From Dillenia suffruticosa (lineage: Eukaryota > Streptophyta > Magnoliopsida > Dilleniales > Dilleniaceae): DNA of 64,000 nucleotides. Of this stretch, positions 1 through 11,339 are shown piece by piece. A program made the position numbers and the translations under genes. The stretch is from positions 16,568,501-16,632,500 of the forward strand of contig JAVTVX010000034.1 in NCBI GenBank assembly GCA_033439265.1. The letters are read 5' to 3'. How positions within the stretch are numbered: position 1 is the first letter of the stretch; each line of letters begins with the position of its first letter. The notes beneath the pieces are model-generated. The model saw only the letters and a program-made list of their open reading frames with translations, made no database searches and had not been told where the DNA came from.

Positions 1-385
1 CTTGGAGCTGGGAGAGAGCTAGAGCAATTAAGGTTTGTAATTTCAAATTTTCCAATTACTTTATGTACATTTTCAATGTTGATATGAATATTTTATGTTG
101 AGCATATCATAACAATGTAGGAAGATGAATTCTTTATGTTAGTCTCTCTCAAGTTTATTTTTATTGTTGACTTGATTCTTTGATTTCTAATGAATTACTT
201 GCTAGAGATTCTCTTTTATTTTTTTTCCTAAAATTTCAACTTATTCAATGTTAATATGAATGTTCATAATTTAGATCCTATATGGTGTCATGATTTATGT
301 TACAAAATTTTTTATTTTCCTTGATTATGTGTTTGTATTATAATGTTATTGTAAATTTATTTTAATTTTTCTCATGACAATGTAA

Positions 386-859
386 GAGAAATATGATGAG
401 CTAGCATGTAGAAATTCGAGTGCTAGTGATGATGCTGGCGGATCTGAACCATCTGTTGATAACATGAATACATGGCTCGAGGTGACTGGTGGACGAAAAG
501 GGAGTAGAGTAGTTGGGCTAGGTTCTTTGAGCAGAACATACAAAATCGCCGGTTCATCTTCTTCCACACCACCAGCAGTTAGAGCACAAATAAATCAATT
601 GAATGAAGAGGTGAGCCATTTGAAGGACTTGCTACTGCAAAGAGATCAGACATTCAGTGAACTTCAAGCAAAGCACACGCAAGAATTGCACGAGGTCCGC
701 ACGCAACAAATGTTAATCATGCAGCATCTTCAGTTAGTCTCCGCTTTGAATCAGATTCCCCCTTCTATTTCTCCTCCTGATAATGCTTGCGATGGTGATG
801 AGGGTGATGATTTCTTTGATGATGATGATGATGATGGTGATGGTGGAGGTCATACTTGA
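386..859 (+). CDS. Last exon of a plant En/Spm (Ptta-type) transposase
   Basis: The open frame reads back from the stop at 857-859 through the methionine at 464 to a stop just left of 386, so 464 is probably not the true start and this is a 3' exon with an acceptor near 385. Residues after the internal Met read EVTGGRKGSRVVGLGS, matching the conserved C-terminal GGxKxGRVxGLGS segment of the plant transposase family called Ptta/En/Spm (Pfam Transposase_24). A predicted coiled coil follows (QLNEEVSHLKDLLLQRDQTF, with an LKDLL/LQ heptad pattern), then an Asp/Gly-rich acidic tail. In the family this protein acts in the nucleus on subterminal repeats of CACTA elements, and such repeats follow directly downstream. 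It is open to its stop; whether the upstream exons survive cannot be seen. Confidence 0.65.
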   Translation, partial: EKYDELACRNSSASDDAGGSEPSVDNMNTWLEVTGGRKGSRVVGLGSLSRTYKIAGSSSSTPPAVRAQINQLNEEVSHLKDLLLQRDQTFSELQAKHTQELHEVRTQQMLIMQHLQLVSALNQIPPSISPPDNACDGDEGDDFFDDDDDDGDGGGHT

Positions 860-1194
860 AATTGTGAACTGTTATGTTACTGTTACATTGATTTTTTTTA
901 ATGTATGGTTATTAATATTTCGATATTTAGTTTTGATGTTGCTTTTTTGTTTGATATTATAAATATGATTGCTTGTTAAATTTTTAATTTATTGATCTTA
1001 TTGAATAGGTAGTTATAATTATGAGTATAGATTGTTTAAATTTTATATTAAAAACGATTTGGATGATAATATTGTTGATGAGGTTGAGTGAGTAGGCAAA
1101 TTTGTCCAAATATATTAATAAAATTTGTATTCGTTGTAAAATATATATTCGTGACAAATTTTGTTCTTGAAAATAATGCTCATGGTGATGTAAA

Positions 1195-1790
1195 TTTTGA
1201 TTTGCGACGAATTTTGTAACGAAAAATATTTATCGCCGATTTGCGACAAATTATTTTTCGTTGGTGATTTGCGACAAAAAACTTATTCGTTGCAAAATTA
1301 GCAACAAATATTGTTTCGTCGCAAAAATTTGGGACGAAATAAGATTCGTCGCAATTTTGCGACGAAATAGTATTCGTCGCACCTTTTGCGACGAAATAAT
1401 ATTCGTCGCTAAATTTGCAACGAATTTAGCGACGAATTTAGCGACGAATTACTTTTCATCGCAAAGTTTGCAATAAATTTTTTTTCGTTGGAAATTTTGC
1501 GACGAAATTGGTTTCGTTGCAGAATTTGCGACGAATATTGTATTAGTGGCAGATTTGCGATGAATATTTTTTTGTCGCAAATGTCGTTGCAAATTTGCGA
1601 TGAATTTCGCAACATATAAATATTTGTTGCAAATTGTTGCGACGAATAATTAATTTTTCGTCACAAATTTTTGCGACAACTTATTAGCAACGAAAAAATT
1701 TTTATTGCAAAATTCGTCGCAAATGTGTTTTGCGACGAATTTTTCTTACAATTTCGTCCCAAATTTTGTTGCAAAATTTGTCTTTTTTTG
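1195..1790. repeat. CACTA subterminal repeat field (TTCGTCGCAAA / TTTGCGACGAA)
   Basis: Dozens of copies of a short motif, TTCGTCGCAAA and its inverse TTTGCGACGAA, occur in both orientations at about 15-30 bp spacing. This is the subterminal binding-repeat architecture of En/Spm-type elements. Short open frames on both strands here are by-products of the repeats. Confidence 0.75.
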
Positions 1791-1818
1791 TTGTGTATTT
1801 GACACTACAAGGTTTAAC

Positions 1819-2560
1819 TTATAAGAAGCATGAGATGGTGGATCTCGGAGAGGGTACCATGGCAGAGGAAAGATGGGAATAAGATTTTTTCCGCACTTGG
1901 AAGAAGAATGACAGCCAAGTTAGGGATATCCTTATCAGTTGCATGAATGATGAACTAATCCTAGTATATGAGTAGTACCTAATGGCTAAGACAATGTGAC
2001 TCGGTTTTGAAGGAGCATTTTGGAGCCATTTTGGCCCCAAAAGTGAGAATACTCATTTATAAATTTTTAACTTATAAGAAGCGCTCAAATCATACCATGA
2101 AATAGCATCTGATGCTGATGTCAAGTATGATTGCTTCACTTAAAAATACAAGCTAACCAATGTTAGATGAGCAAAAAGTCCTGGGAGTGATTCGGTTCTT
2201 ACCTAAATCATGGGAAACCATGAAAATATACTTTACTCATGATGACAATATTTGTAGTCTTGCTTATGTGAGTTATTATTGTGAGTTAGAAGAGGAACGT
2301 TAAGGGGCTACCCAACGTTGCTCAGGTTATACTTATGTAGCAAAGTCAAGCAACGACTCAATGACTTTTGTAGTTCTAAACACAAATAGAATAGCCGCGA
2401 TAGGAAAACCGAGAAGAAGGCAAGAGATACTTATATGGAAACCCTAGGAACAAAGTACAGAAATGCAAGAGCAAACCTATGAATAAAGGTGAAGTGCTAC
2501 ATTTGTGGCAAGTTTAATCATTTCCCTCGATGGCTAGCTATCTAATTTGTTGCCAAGCTA
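1819..2560 (+). pseudogene. Ty1/copia gag relic (UBN2-type) with zinc knuckle
   Basis: Conceptual translation in shifting frames gives recognisable copia gag pieces in order. WKKNDSQVRDILISCMNDEL lies near 1900-1955. DEQKVLGVIRFLPKSWETMK, then FTHDDN and ELEEER, lie near 2165-2300. CYICGKFNHF, the start of a CCHC zinc knuckle, lies near 2490-2525. Stops and frameshifts interrupt every segment and the last knuckle cysteine is lost. No protease, integrase or RT follows, and no LTR pair was recognised, so this is an old fragment. Gag would have formed the cytoplasmic particle that packages element RNA. Confidence 0.6.
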
Positions 2561-3544
2561 CGAGGATGCGTTTTTGCTCTTAGGAAAAGTAAATTCCACT
2601 AAATGAGATGTGGAGCCACAACTTGATGATTAGTGTACCACTATTTGTATACAATTGTCATTGTTTCTTTTCGGTAACTCCATGTAACATCTCACTTTTG
2701 CATATTGTAGTGCTCTTTGGCTTGAAGGGCATATGGATACAAAAGATGGGTATACTTGTTAACTAGATTTTACAGGTGGGAGTATGAACGACTACTTTAA
2801 AAATTTCTAAGACAAACACTAATTTGATTGTTACAAATTCAATAAAATAAATCGAATCTATACATTAATAGAAACAAACTCTAAGCTAATATGAATCATT
2901 ATGAACATGAAAACATCAACATGAGCACAAAGAAAAAATAGAGTTCGAAAATTATGACCTTGTTTATGTAAAAAGTTGATTTTCTTCCTCTTTGATTGAT
3001 CTACCCATCTAGTCCACCTACATAAACAAACATAAGTAGTCAAAGAATATTTGAACATTGATCAAAGCTCTACTAAGAAATCTAGAAAGAAGATCCTAAA
3101 TTTGAAATTTTGAAGTGACCGTCCTCTCCAAATTCTAGATGAAATGTATAAGGGGAGAGAAGATCTCTAAAACTTTCATTCTTCATATTTAGAGAATAGC
3201 AAGTCATTTGGGACTTGATTAATACATGATTAGGTGTCAATTAATTTATTTAAATAGAGATTTGAGCAACAACAAACTGAGTTTTAAACTCAAATTGGGG
3301 TTAGCCATTTGAGACCAATATAGTGAATAGAAAAAAGCAAAAAGAAAGAAATAAAAAATAAATTATCGATAGAAACATAATAATAATAATAATAATAATA
3401 ATGTATTAATTCAATTGGTTTGAATTTTTCTACGTCACTCATTTCTATCTAATAACATTTCCTTAATTAAACTCTTAACACTTATATTTTTATGAATAAT
3501 TTACATCCACGTTTTCAATGATCTTCCCTGATATTTCGCTAAAT
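2561..3544. other. AT-rich region without recognisable gene; (TAA)8 microsatellite
   Basis: No coding similarity was recognised on either strand. A perfect TAA tract of 25 nt lies at 3378-3402. The first 150 bp may be further copia-derived sequence, but nothing firm can be read. Confidence 0.5.
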
Positions 3545-5900
3545 CCTTTATATTTAAGATTCACTTCTCCTAATTTGTGGCTCTTTGGGTATTTGTTATA
3601 CATGTTCAAACCATTTTAAACGAAATTTTTTCTTTTTATCTGTAATTAAACTCACTCCAAACTTAGTATATATTTCTTTATTTCTAATTCAATTTTTTTT
3701 TTAATTTTTCCATACATCCATTTAAATATTTTCATTTCAGTTACAGTTATTTTATATTTTTTTTTGGTTATTTAATAGACCTAAGATTTTGTTCCATACA
3801 ATAATATAGATCTTACTACTGTTTTATAAAATCTTCCCTTGACTACAATGACATCTTGGAATCACAAAGAATTCTAGATATGCTTCTCTATTTCATCCAA
3901 ACAGTTTTAATCATATTATTTACATCTCCATCTATATTACCATCACTCTTAATGGTATACTTAGTTTTTAATTAACTTAATTCAAATTTTCTATATTCCA
4001 GTATATCCTTCTTTAACTCTAATTTAATGCTAATACCCTCTTTATCACCCAACATTATATTATCGATAAAAAGCATACATTATGATATTTTATCTTGAAT
4101 GTTTTTGGTTATTTTAGTTATCGCTATTGTAAAAATGATGGGCAATAAAAAGGAGGGGATTTATTGCCGAATCTTGGTAAAACTCAACATTAATTAAAAA
4201 GTTATCACTTAAACCCCCTTAAATTATTACATTGGTATCAGCTTCCTTATGTATATCATTGGTGAGATCGATATATCTCAAGAAAATCCCATTCTTCATC
4301 AATGCAAAGCATGGTTTGTCTCTTAAAACCCTATCATCTGCTTTTTCTATGTAAATGAATACCATATGCAAGTTTCTTTTCGGTACTCTAAACTTCTCGA
4401 TCAAATATCTAAGTGAATAAATACTTTCAGTGTGGATCACCTTGATATGAACCTAAATTGATTCTAAGACATTCTTATATTCAATATCAATTTATGATCC
4501 ATTTCTCTCTCCTACAATTTCGTAGTATGATTAATAAGTTTAATTCTCATGTAATTGGAATAATTTTATATGTCATCTTAATTCTTATAAAGTGGTACAC
4601 TGTCTCTCTATACGTGGGACTTTTCTTATATTGTCAAATTTTATTAAAAAGATCCATTAACATTCTTATTCTCACATCACCCAAACACTTCCACACCTTA
4701 ATAGGGATATCATTGAATCATATGACTTTATTATTATTCATTCTTTTTAAGATCTCCTTTACTTCATGAGAATGAATCTTACGTTTAAAATTTCCATTGA
4801 TTTCTTCTATAAGTATTGTGATATCTCTAATATTTTTTGTGCCCTCAATTTTGAAGAACTTATCAAAATAACTCCTCCAATACTTTCTTATTTTCTCATT
4901 CCTTACAAGAACACTACTAGTTCACTCTTGATACACTTAACACTATTTAGGTATTTTTCCTTCCTATCTCTTAGTATGACAATTCTATAAAGATATTTTT
5001 CTTCGCCATTAATTTTTAGTTTCTTATATAATTTGTTATATATCTTATTCTTTGATTCATGAATACTCTTCTTCACCTCTTTTTTTTACAAACTTGTACT
5101 TCTCAAATACATCTATATCTCTTTTACTTTTAAGGTTCTTATAACATTCTCTTTTGATTTGTATAGCCACTTGGATTTCCTCTTTTCACTACCATAGCTC
5201 TTTGCCTATTGATTCCCAACCCTTGTATATGCCAAGAACCTCCTTACCTAATTTATTAATATTATTAGACATTTTTACATGCATGGTTTTCGAAAGTAGA
5301 CTAGGTAGGATTTTGAATTAATTTATCTCAAAAGGTTGCCACATTTTCTTCTTTTAGATTTCGTCACTTAACTCTTGGCTCCATAAATTGAAAATCCTTT
5401 TTCTTTTCTCCTTTTAGGCACACGTACATCCAAAATCAAGACTTTATATTTTGTTGCTACATTCTCACTTAGTATAACCTTGCAATCTCTATAGGTCATT
5501 TTATCACTTCTCTTGATGAGGAAGAAACCTATTTAGCTGGTATTCATCCCAATCTTGAATATGACTATGTGGAACTCTATTTTCTTAAAGAAAGTGTGGC
5601 AAACTCAGAAATAGTACCAATACCTCATTCATACTACCAAACCCAAAGTCTCAATATACGACTTCAAATCCCTCATTATTCTCACCTATATGCCTATTTA
5701 GACCTCATGCAATAAATAATTTATCCTCACTATATATGACTTGTATAAATTCATGTAGATCTTCTTAGAACTGCTATTTACTAGTTACATTTATACCTAT
5801 TTAAAGTTTATAAACACTAACTATATTAATTACGTCTTCTTTAGTGACTAGTTTGAGAAGCAAGATTCTATCTCATTTCCTTCTGATCTTCATTACTTCC
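3545..5900 (-). pseudogene. RTE-type LINE (endonuclease + reverse transcriptase), decayed and 5'-truncated
   Basis: Read on the minus strand, broken frames give the domains of a plant RTE-clade non-LTR retrotransposon in the correct order. An APE-like endonuclease runs from about 5895 to 5400 (DRILLLKLVTKEDVINIVSV, then NRHIGENNEGFEV, FGFGSMNE). RT starts near 4770 (HEVKEILKRMNNNKV, IPIKVWKCLGDVR). RT palm follows in an open segment at 4440-4219 (HMVFIYIEKADDRV, normally F-D-LEKAYDRV). The catalytic FADD box reads FIDN near 4070, so one aspartate is lost. The C-terminal part continues to about 3545 (MIKTVWMK, EMKIFKWMYG). It would have nicked DNA and copied its own RNA at the target site. Many stops and frameshifts make it non-functional. 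No poly-A tail or target duplication was identified. Confidence 0.75.
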
Positions 5901-6639
5901 TCTTGTATGTCCATTTAAATAGTGATTTAAACGGTTTTTTAAAATCATCCAGTTTAGGGAAGGAAGTAGAAGCAAATATTTAAAAACCTTAATTTGGAGA
6001 GAACTGATATTTGACTATTCAAATAGCTTTTTTGGGCAATTGGATAATTCAATTAATGCATGACTAGTTGGCTCGAACTCTTATAAAGCTGGGGAGTTCG
6101 CGTCTTATAGGTCCATGCTTGTGTCATAGGCCCTTGAGTGCATTTGGGCCTAAAAATGGCAAGTTAGACATTATGTTTGCACACATGGCTACATACGTAA
6201 GACGGTGCAAGCATAGCCATACGCCTATGGGACTGATGAACACTTGCTTATATAGGTCCCACTTATAAAACCTAAAAGGGGGTCCCAAAATTCATTCAAT
6301 TCTCTCCTTAAATCACTTTAAAACTTTCAATTTTCTGACCAAATTTCAATGCACTATATTATTAAAACCTTAATTATTGTTTGTCAATACAAAACCATCT
6401 AATTTTGAAACTTTTTCAAATAAAAAGCTTTCACATTTTAAAAACTTTTGTAACCTAATTAGGTCTTTCAAATCTCATCTAGACTTAAGACTTAGAGCTT
6501 AGTTTCTTAATCCAATTCTATATTATGGCAGGAACCATATGATATGTATCATTTTATTGAGAATCTTATTCCCCTTTGGCTATGCATTATTTTATTTTGT
6601 GTAACCTTTTAGATTCACTATAAAGATGGTCATGAAAAG
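5901..6639. other. Intergenic region, nothing recognised
   Basis: AT-rich sequence with no coding similarity that I can read. The 66-codon open frame at 6068-6268 has no recognisable motif and no codon character. It may be LTR or other transposon debris. Confidence 0.4.
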
Positions 6640-7450
6640 CATATCATCAAACTAAGATGACATCAAAGGAGTACTAACAAAAAACAATGCACTTCTGTAA
6701 TGCTTAAATTGTGACACCCAATGGCATCACATTGTGATGCAAACTTTGACTTAATTCAAGAAATTTATGACTCAAAATAAACAAGTGTTGTGAGAGAAAA
6801 AAAAACATCATGCATTTGACGTGAAATGTTATAACATGTAAGGTGTCATAAGATTTGTCACTAACTCACACCTGAAGTAGCGGGGAAATTTAGCAATGAT
6901 GCCTAAGTCATTAACAAAAGTCACATTGTCCACTAAGGTATCAAATATTTTGGGTGTGAAAAACTTGGAACATATAAGGCATCACACATTCCGTCACTAA
7001 TTTGTGTTGGAAATAAAGGAGAATTAGAACGATGATAGCAGCATCATAAAATATTTTCAATGAGAAGGGCATCACAAAATCCATAGAAAGACTTCACAAC
7101 ATGAAGGGCATCGCAAAATGTGTTGCAAATGCCCGATTTAGATTTTGCGATGATTGTTGGCTAGAACCACATAGACAGCATCGCAAATGCGGAATCTCAA
7201 ACATTGGGATTGGACATTGGATTTAGATTTTGCGACAGTTCCGAGCTCTCATCACAAATGTGAAATCTCCAATGTCAATTGGATGTTAATTCATGTTTGG
7301 TGATTACCATTGTTGTTGCCATTTTTGTTGCAAAGGGAATCTTTGATTTTGCAATGCATGATGGCATTGCTATTTGCATTGAAAAGTAATGTGACATGTT
7401 GTGTAGCCACAAAAGCCATCACCAAATTAAGGCATTGTCGTAAATCACAG
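6640..7450. repeat. Degenerate GCATCGCAAA/GCATCACAAA repeat region, possible DNA-transposon remnant
   Basis: Short motifs such as GCATCGCAAA, GGCATCACAAA and TTTTGCGATG recur in both orientations between about 6700 and 7400. The pattern resembles subterminal repeats of CACTA-like or other cut-and-paste elements, but no termini, target duplication or transposase were found. Confidence 0.3.
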
Positions 7451-10219
7451 CGTTGATTTTTATTTCAAATTTCTACCACTTGATTTTTGCATTTATTAAA
7501 ATTTATGATGACTTTATACGATGATTTTACACTTATCGCTTATCACAATGTACATAATTTAGGCCCACAGTGTGATCAAGCAACTCATGCTTAAGAGTAG
7601 TGTGACGCGTAGTAAACCAAGGTCCAACTTATAAACTTCAAACTAACTTAGCAAAAGGAGCACAAATTGTCTAGACACAATTATGCTTCTTATAAATTCG
7701 TGTTTTCCTAAATATGGGAAACAAAAAATATAAGAACAAAGCCTATCAAGTATAGTAATTAGGAATTCCTTTACAAATTATAATATCCCAAATTATAGTT
7801 TCAATATTGTGCCACAACTTTCTTTCCTATATATTCTGTCAGTCACATTAATAAATGTGTCAAGCCCCGAATCGGGGTCATGAACAGCCGTCCGTTGTTC
7901 TGAATGTCGACTATATTTTTACAGAAAATCAGACAAAATCTCCCCATATTCGGAGGTCTCCCAAGTACAATTGACCTGTATATCCACATTCATCCTGTAA
8001 AGTAAATAAATGGTCATCCCAACCTCTCCAAAATCAACCAATGCCACAGCTAACATCCAAAACAACGTAAGACTATAAAAATTTCCAACAGACCTAGTCA
8101 CAGACCTCTACTGTCATGCCCAACCAAAGCATGAGCAGCCGCCACACCAAGCAGATCTAAATTTTTACATAATATACAATAATTTTCTCAAATGACATTT
8201 AAATACATACAATCGCCTCAATGCAAATAAATTATGAGAGTTTCACAAATAAATATACATAAATTATACAGTCATCCCAAAAATAAATAAATGAGTATAT
8301 TTATCAACTAAAATCTCCAATAATCGTAGCGGAAGATATGGTAACATCCATACCCAAACCCGGTACTATCAATTCCACATCGCAACACAATAATTCTTCT
8401 TCAGTTTAAGATTAATCCTGTAGGGAGAAAGTGAGGGGTAAGTATCTATGGGAGGATACTTAGCAAGTGAGGGGATAGATATCGTGCTATTAATATCAAG
8501 GGTGAACTTAGAGTGTCAAAACATGTAATAAAATATTGAGTGTGCGAAAATAACGTGCTGTTTTAGAGTAAAACATATCTCGAGGCACATATCAGAAAAT
8601 AACATATGCATCCATCGATGTATCAAGTCACATTTGTAGAGCCAGCCAAACAAACAATCCCGACAATGGTCTACCTAGACTAAGGACGGGCGCATTGGGG
8701 GTTTTCACTATGCAAATATCAAATAATAGTTTTCTACCCCAATATTGAAGACTACTCCTACTAACCTATAAATAATAATAATGATACATATATATAGTCA
8801 GCCGTGTATGGTGTCCCGCCCAGTACTAGATAGAGGTAAGCTCACGTCCTTCCTGATGAGGGTGAACCTGGGACATCCATACACATGACGATCTTGCGGA
8901 TACCTCCGGCCGAAACGTATTCGGGCACAAGGGGTGCCTCTACCAAATGTCCTTCGTAGCTACGGAATGCTATAGGAAGCATATCACCATATCACCATAT
9001 CACCAAGTCGGCCGAACACGTAGCCCCATGCATCACATCATGTCAGCCGGGCATATAGCCCCATGCATCGTAACATAATTTTGGCTGGCGTATAGCCCAA
9101 ATAGTACATGTAAATACATTTAAAACTACGTGCCAATACAGTAGAAGCATTAAAATATGTCAATATGTCAAAAATATGGCACAATATCAGTTATCAAACT
9201 CATGGATGCATAATCTATAAAATCAACAGTTGAGACACTCCAATGGTCACAAAAATATGTCTATCAAAATTCAAAAATTTAGTTTTCACACGTATAGAAA
9301 TCATGTCGTTTGAAAATCGGAAAAACGTGATTTGTCAATCAATAGAAGATGCCAAAATCCCACTCACAGTTCTAGGGAGGGTGATCACTCCCTATTTTCA
9401 AAACAATCAAATCTGACACCTCGAGTCTCCAAAAAGATCAACCTAATCAGATCATCAGAATTTAACATCAAATTTCAAGTATTATAGGGTTTATCCATTT
9501 TCTCTAAGTTTGTACAAATCTTAACTCTTCAATTTATGAATACACTCTAATGTTATCAGTTGCAATTCAGTTAGAAACAATTAACGTACTTTTAATCCAA
9601 GTCAAATTCAACCCTAAAACCACTCAAGGTCGGAAATAAGTCTGAAAATAAAGAATTTTCCTATAAGATGGAAAATCTTTAAAAAATCATACTCTTTTCG
9701 ATTCCCATCCAAATGTTTCAAGCCATATGTCATTTTCAAGGTATATGAGTCTATTTTCATTATACGAAAATCGTATTTAAATTGCCTATAAGCAAAATAA
9801 TTTATAAACCCTTTCATTAAAATCCCAATTTCTGACTATTTTCATACATAGGTCAATTTAAACTCCAATGAAAACTATTCAAATCAATTTAATTTGATTC
9901 TATCATTCTGAACAGTCCCATTTCATATAAATTCCTATACTTAACCTAATGAACTGCATATAATGTCCGAAAATGCATTCTATGAGAATCTAGTTTATAT
10001 TCTAACATATACGAGACTTTTTATCTTAAATTTACCCTAAATTCGATAACCAAATCGAATGGGTCCGAAATCACTCACCTAGGGTTTTTTTTGGATTGCA
10101 GACCTTTGTCCGAATGTCTCATCGATCACTCCAAGATCTGAACTGCTATCTATCAAGACATGATTTATTAGTTAGGTTCAAACACTTAGGTCAGAAGCAA
10201 AACCCTAAGTCAGTAACCT

Positions 10220-10850
10220 ACGTGGAGGTTCGTGGGCTGTCACGGGCTCACAGGCCATCGCGGGTCGTCGTGGGCTCGTGGGCTATAGCGAGCTCGTGGG
10301 TTTGCGGTTAAGCGGGCCAGTAGGCTTCGGCTAGTGGGCACGCTGGTCTACGGGCCAGTGGGCCTGTGGGCCTATAGGCCTGCGGGTAGATGGGCCTGCG
10401 GGCTGGCGAGCCTGTGGGCTGGCGAGCCTGTAGCTGATGAGACTATGGCTGGCGGGCTTGTGGCTGAGGCCTGCGGCTGGTGGGCCTATGGCTAGCGGGC
10501 CTGCGGCTGATGGGCCTGCGGCTAGCGGGCCTACGACTGGCGGGCCTATGGCTGGCGGGCCTGCGGCTGATGGGCTTGTTACTGGCGGGCTGGAGCGCGC
10601 TCGTGCGCTGGAGCGCGCTCGTGCGCTGGAGCGCGCTGGTGTGCTGAGGCGCGCTGGAGCATGCTCGGGCACTGAGGCACGCTTACGGCCTCGCTCGCAC
10701 TCGCGGCCTAGCTCGTGCTCGCGAGCTGGGTCCTGCTCGTGCCCTGGCTCACGCTCGCGGGCTGGGTCCTGCTCGCGGCCTGGCTTGCGCTCGTGGGTTG
10801 GGTCCTGCTCGTGGCACGCTGTGTTATCGTGGGGAGGATTGTGTTGGGGC
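10220..10850. repeat. GC-rich minisatellite inside LTR
   Basis: Imperfect short repeats of the form GGCGGGCCTGCGGCTGATG, then GCTCGCGGGCTGGGTCCTG. The equivalent region in the other LTR (about 16970-17480) has a different number and order of copies, so it expands and contracts. Its composition contrasts sharply with the AT-rich surroundings. Confidence 0.7.
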
Positions 10851-11179
10851 GCGATCGTGCTCGTACTGGGTGGATCGCGCAGGGGCGCGCTTGGCTCAGG
10901 CTGGGGAGATCACGCTACAGTTGCGCGCTGTGGCAGAAGGCGGTGCTCGCTAAAGGAAAGAGCAGCTGCGGCGAGCAGCGGTTTTGGCAGAAGGGTGCGA
11001 TCAATCGTGGCTCGTGACGGAAGAAGGCGAGGCAGCGGATTTGGGTAAAGCCTAAGGAGAAAGAATGAAGTAGAGAGAGACAGTGAGCGGGATAGAGAGA
11101 GAAGACAGAGAGGGAGAGGGTGGCGGCGATGACGGTGGCAGAGGAAGATGAACGGCTGTGGAAGAGGAAAAGTCGGGGA

Positions 11180-11180
11180 A

Positions 11181-11224
<44 letters not shown>

Positions 11225-11238
11225 GGAGAGGGAGAGGG
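11180..11238. repeat. (GA)n-rich microsatellite in LTR
   Basis: Alternating GA with AAAGAG interruptions, followed by GGGAGA units. The matching tract in the other LTR (about 17800-17892) is longer. Confidence 0.85.
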
Positions 11239-11339
11239 ATTAGAACCCTAATCCCCAAATCACTTTGGGGACGCAGCGTTTTGCCCCAAAACGCTGCGTC
11301 TCCATTTTCTTTGTTTTTTTTTCTTGTGTCGGTGTTACA

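Larger units (their letters stand above)
1..1795 (+). mobile_element. CACTA (En/Spm) transposon, 3' portion; left end outside window
   Basis: This stretch joins a transposase last exon (386-859) to a dense field of subterminal repeats (about 1195-1790) and ends in TTTTTTTGTTGTG. That ending is close to the reverse complement of the CACTACAAAAA terminus of CACTA elements, with A to T at one position (GTTGTG instead of GTAGTG). Transposase exon, then subterminal repeats, then terminus is the normal plus-strand order for the family. The 5' end and the 3-bp target duplication partner lie left of the window. The exact end (1795) is inferred from the terminal motif. Confidence 0.7.
7858..11339 (-). 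repeat. LTR of element 1 (3' LTR in element orientation)
   Basis: Aligned by eye along its whole length with 14590-18005. It contains a CCCCGAATCGGGG palindrome at 7865-7877, a GC-rich minisatellite (about 10220-10850) and a GA-rich tract (about 11180-11238). Open frames inside the GC-rich and GA-rich stretches are composition artefacts. Confidence 0.88.

Noticed and set aside
464..859. Host regulatory gene with coiled coil and acidic tail
   Set aside because: The GGRKGSRVVGLGS segment and the adjacent CACTA subterminal repeats identify it as a transposase exon.
4458..4990. Two plus-strand open frames of 103 and 74 codons
   Set aside because: They are antisense to the RTE reverse transcriptase on the minus strand, which has clear homology.
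10437..11048. 203-codon open frame on the plus strand
   Set aside because: Lies entirely in the GC-rich minisatellite of an LTR; periodic composition gives open frames on both strands and there is no domain.
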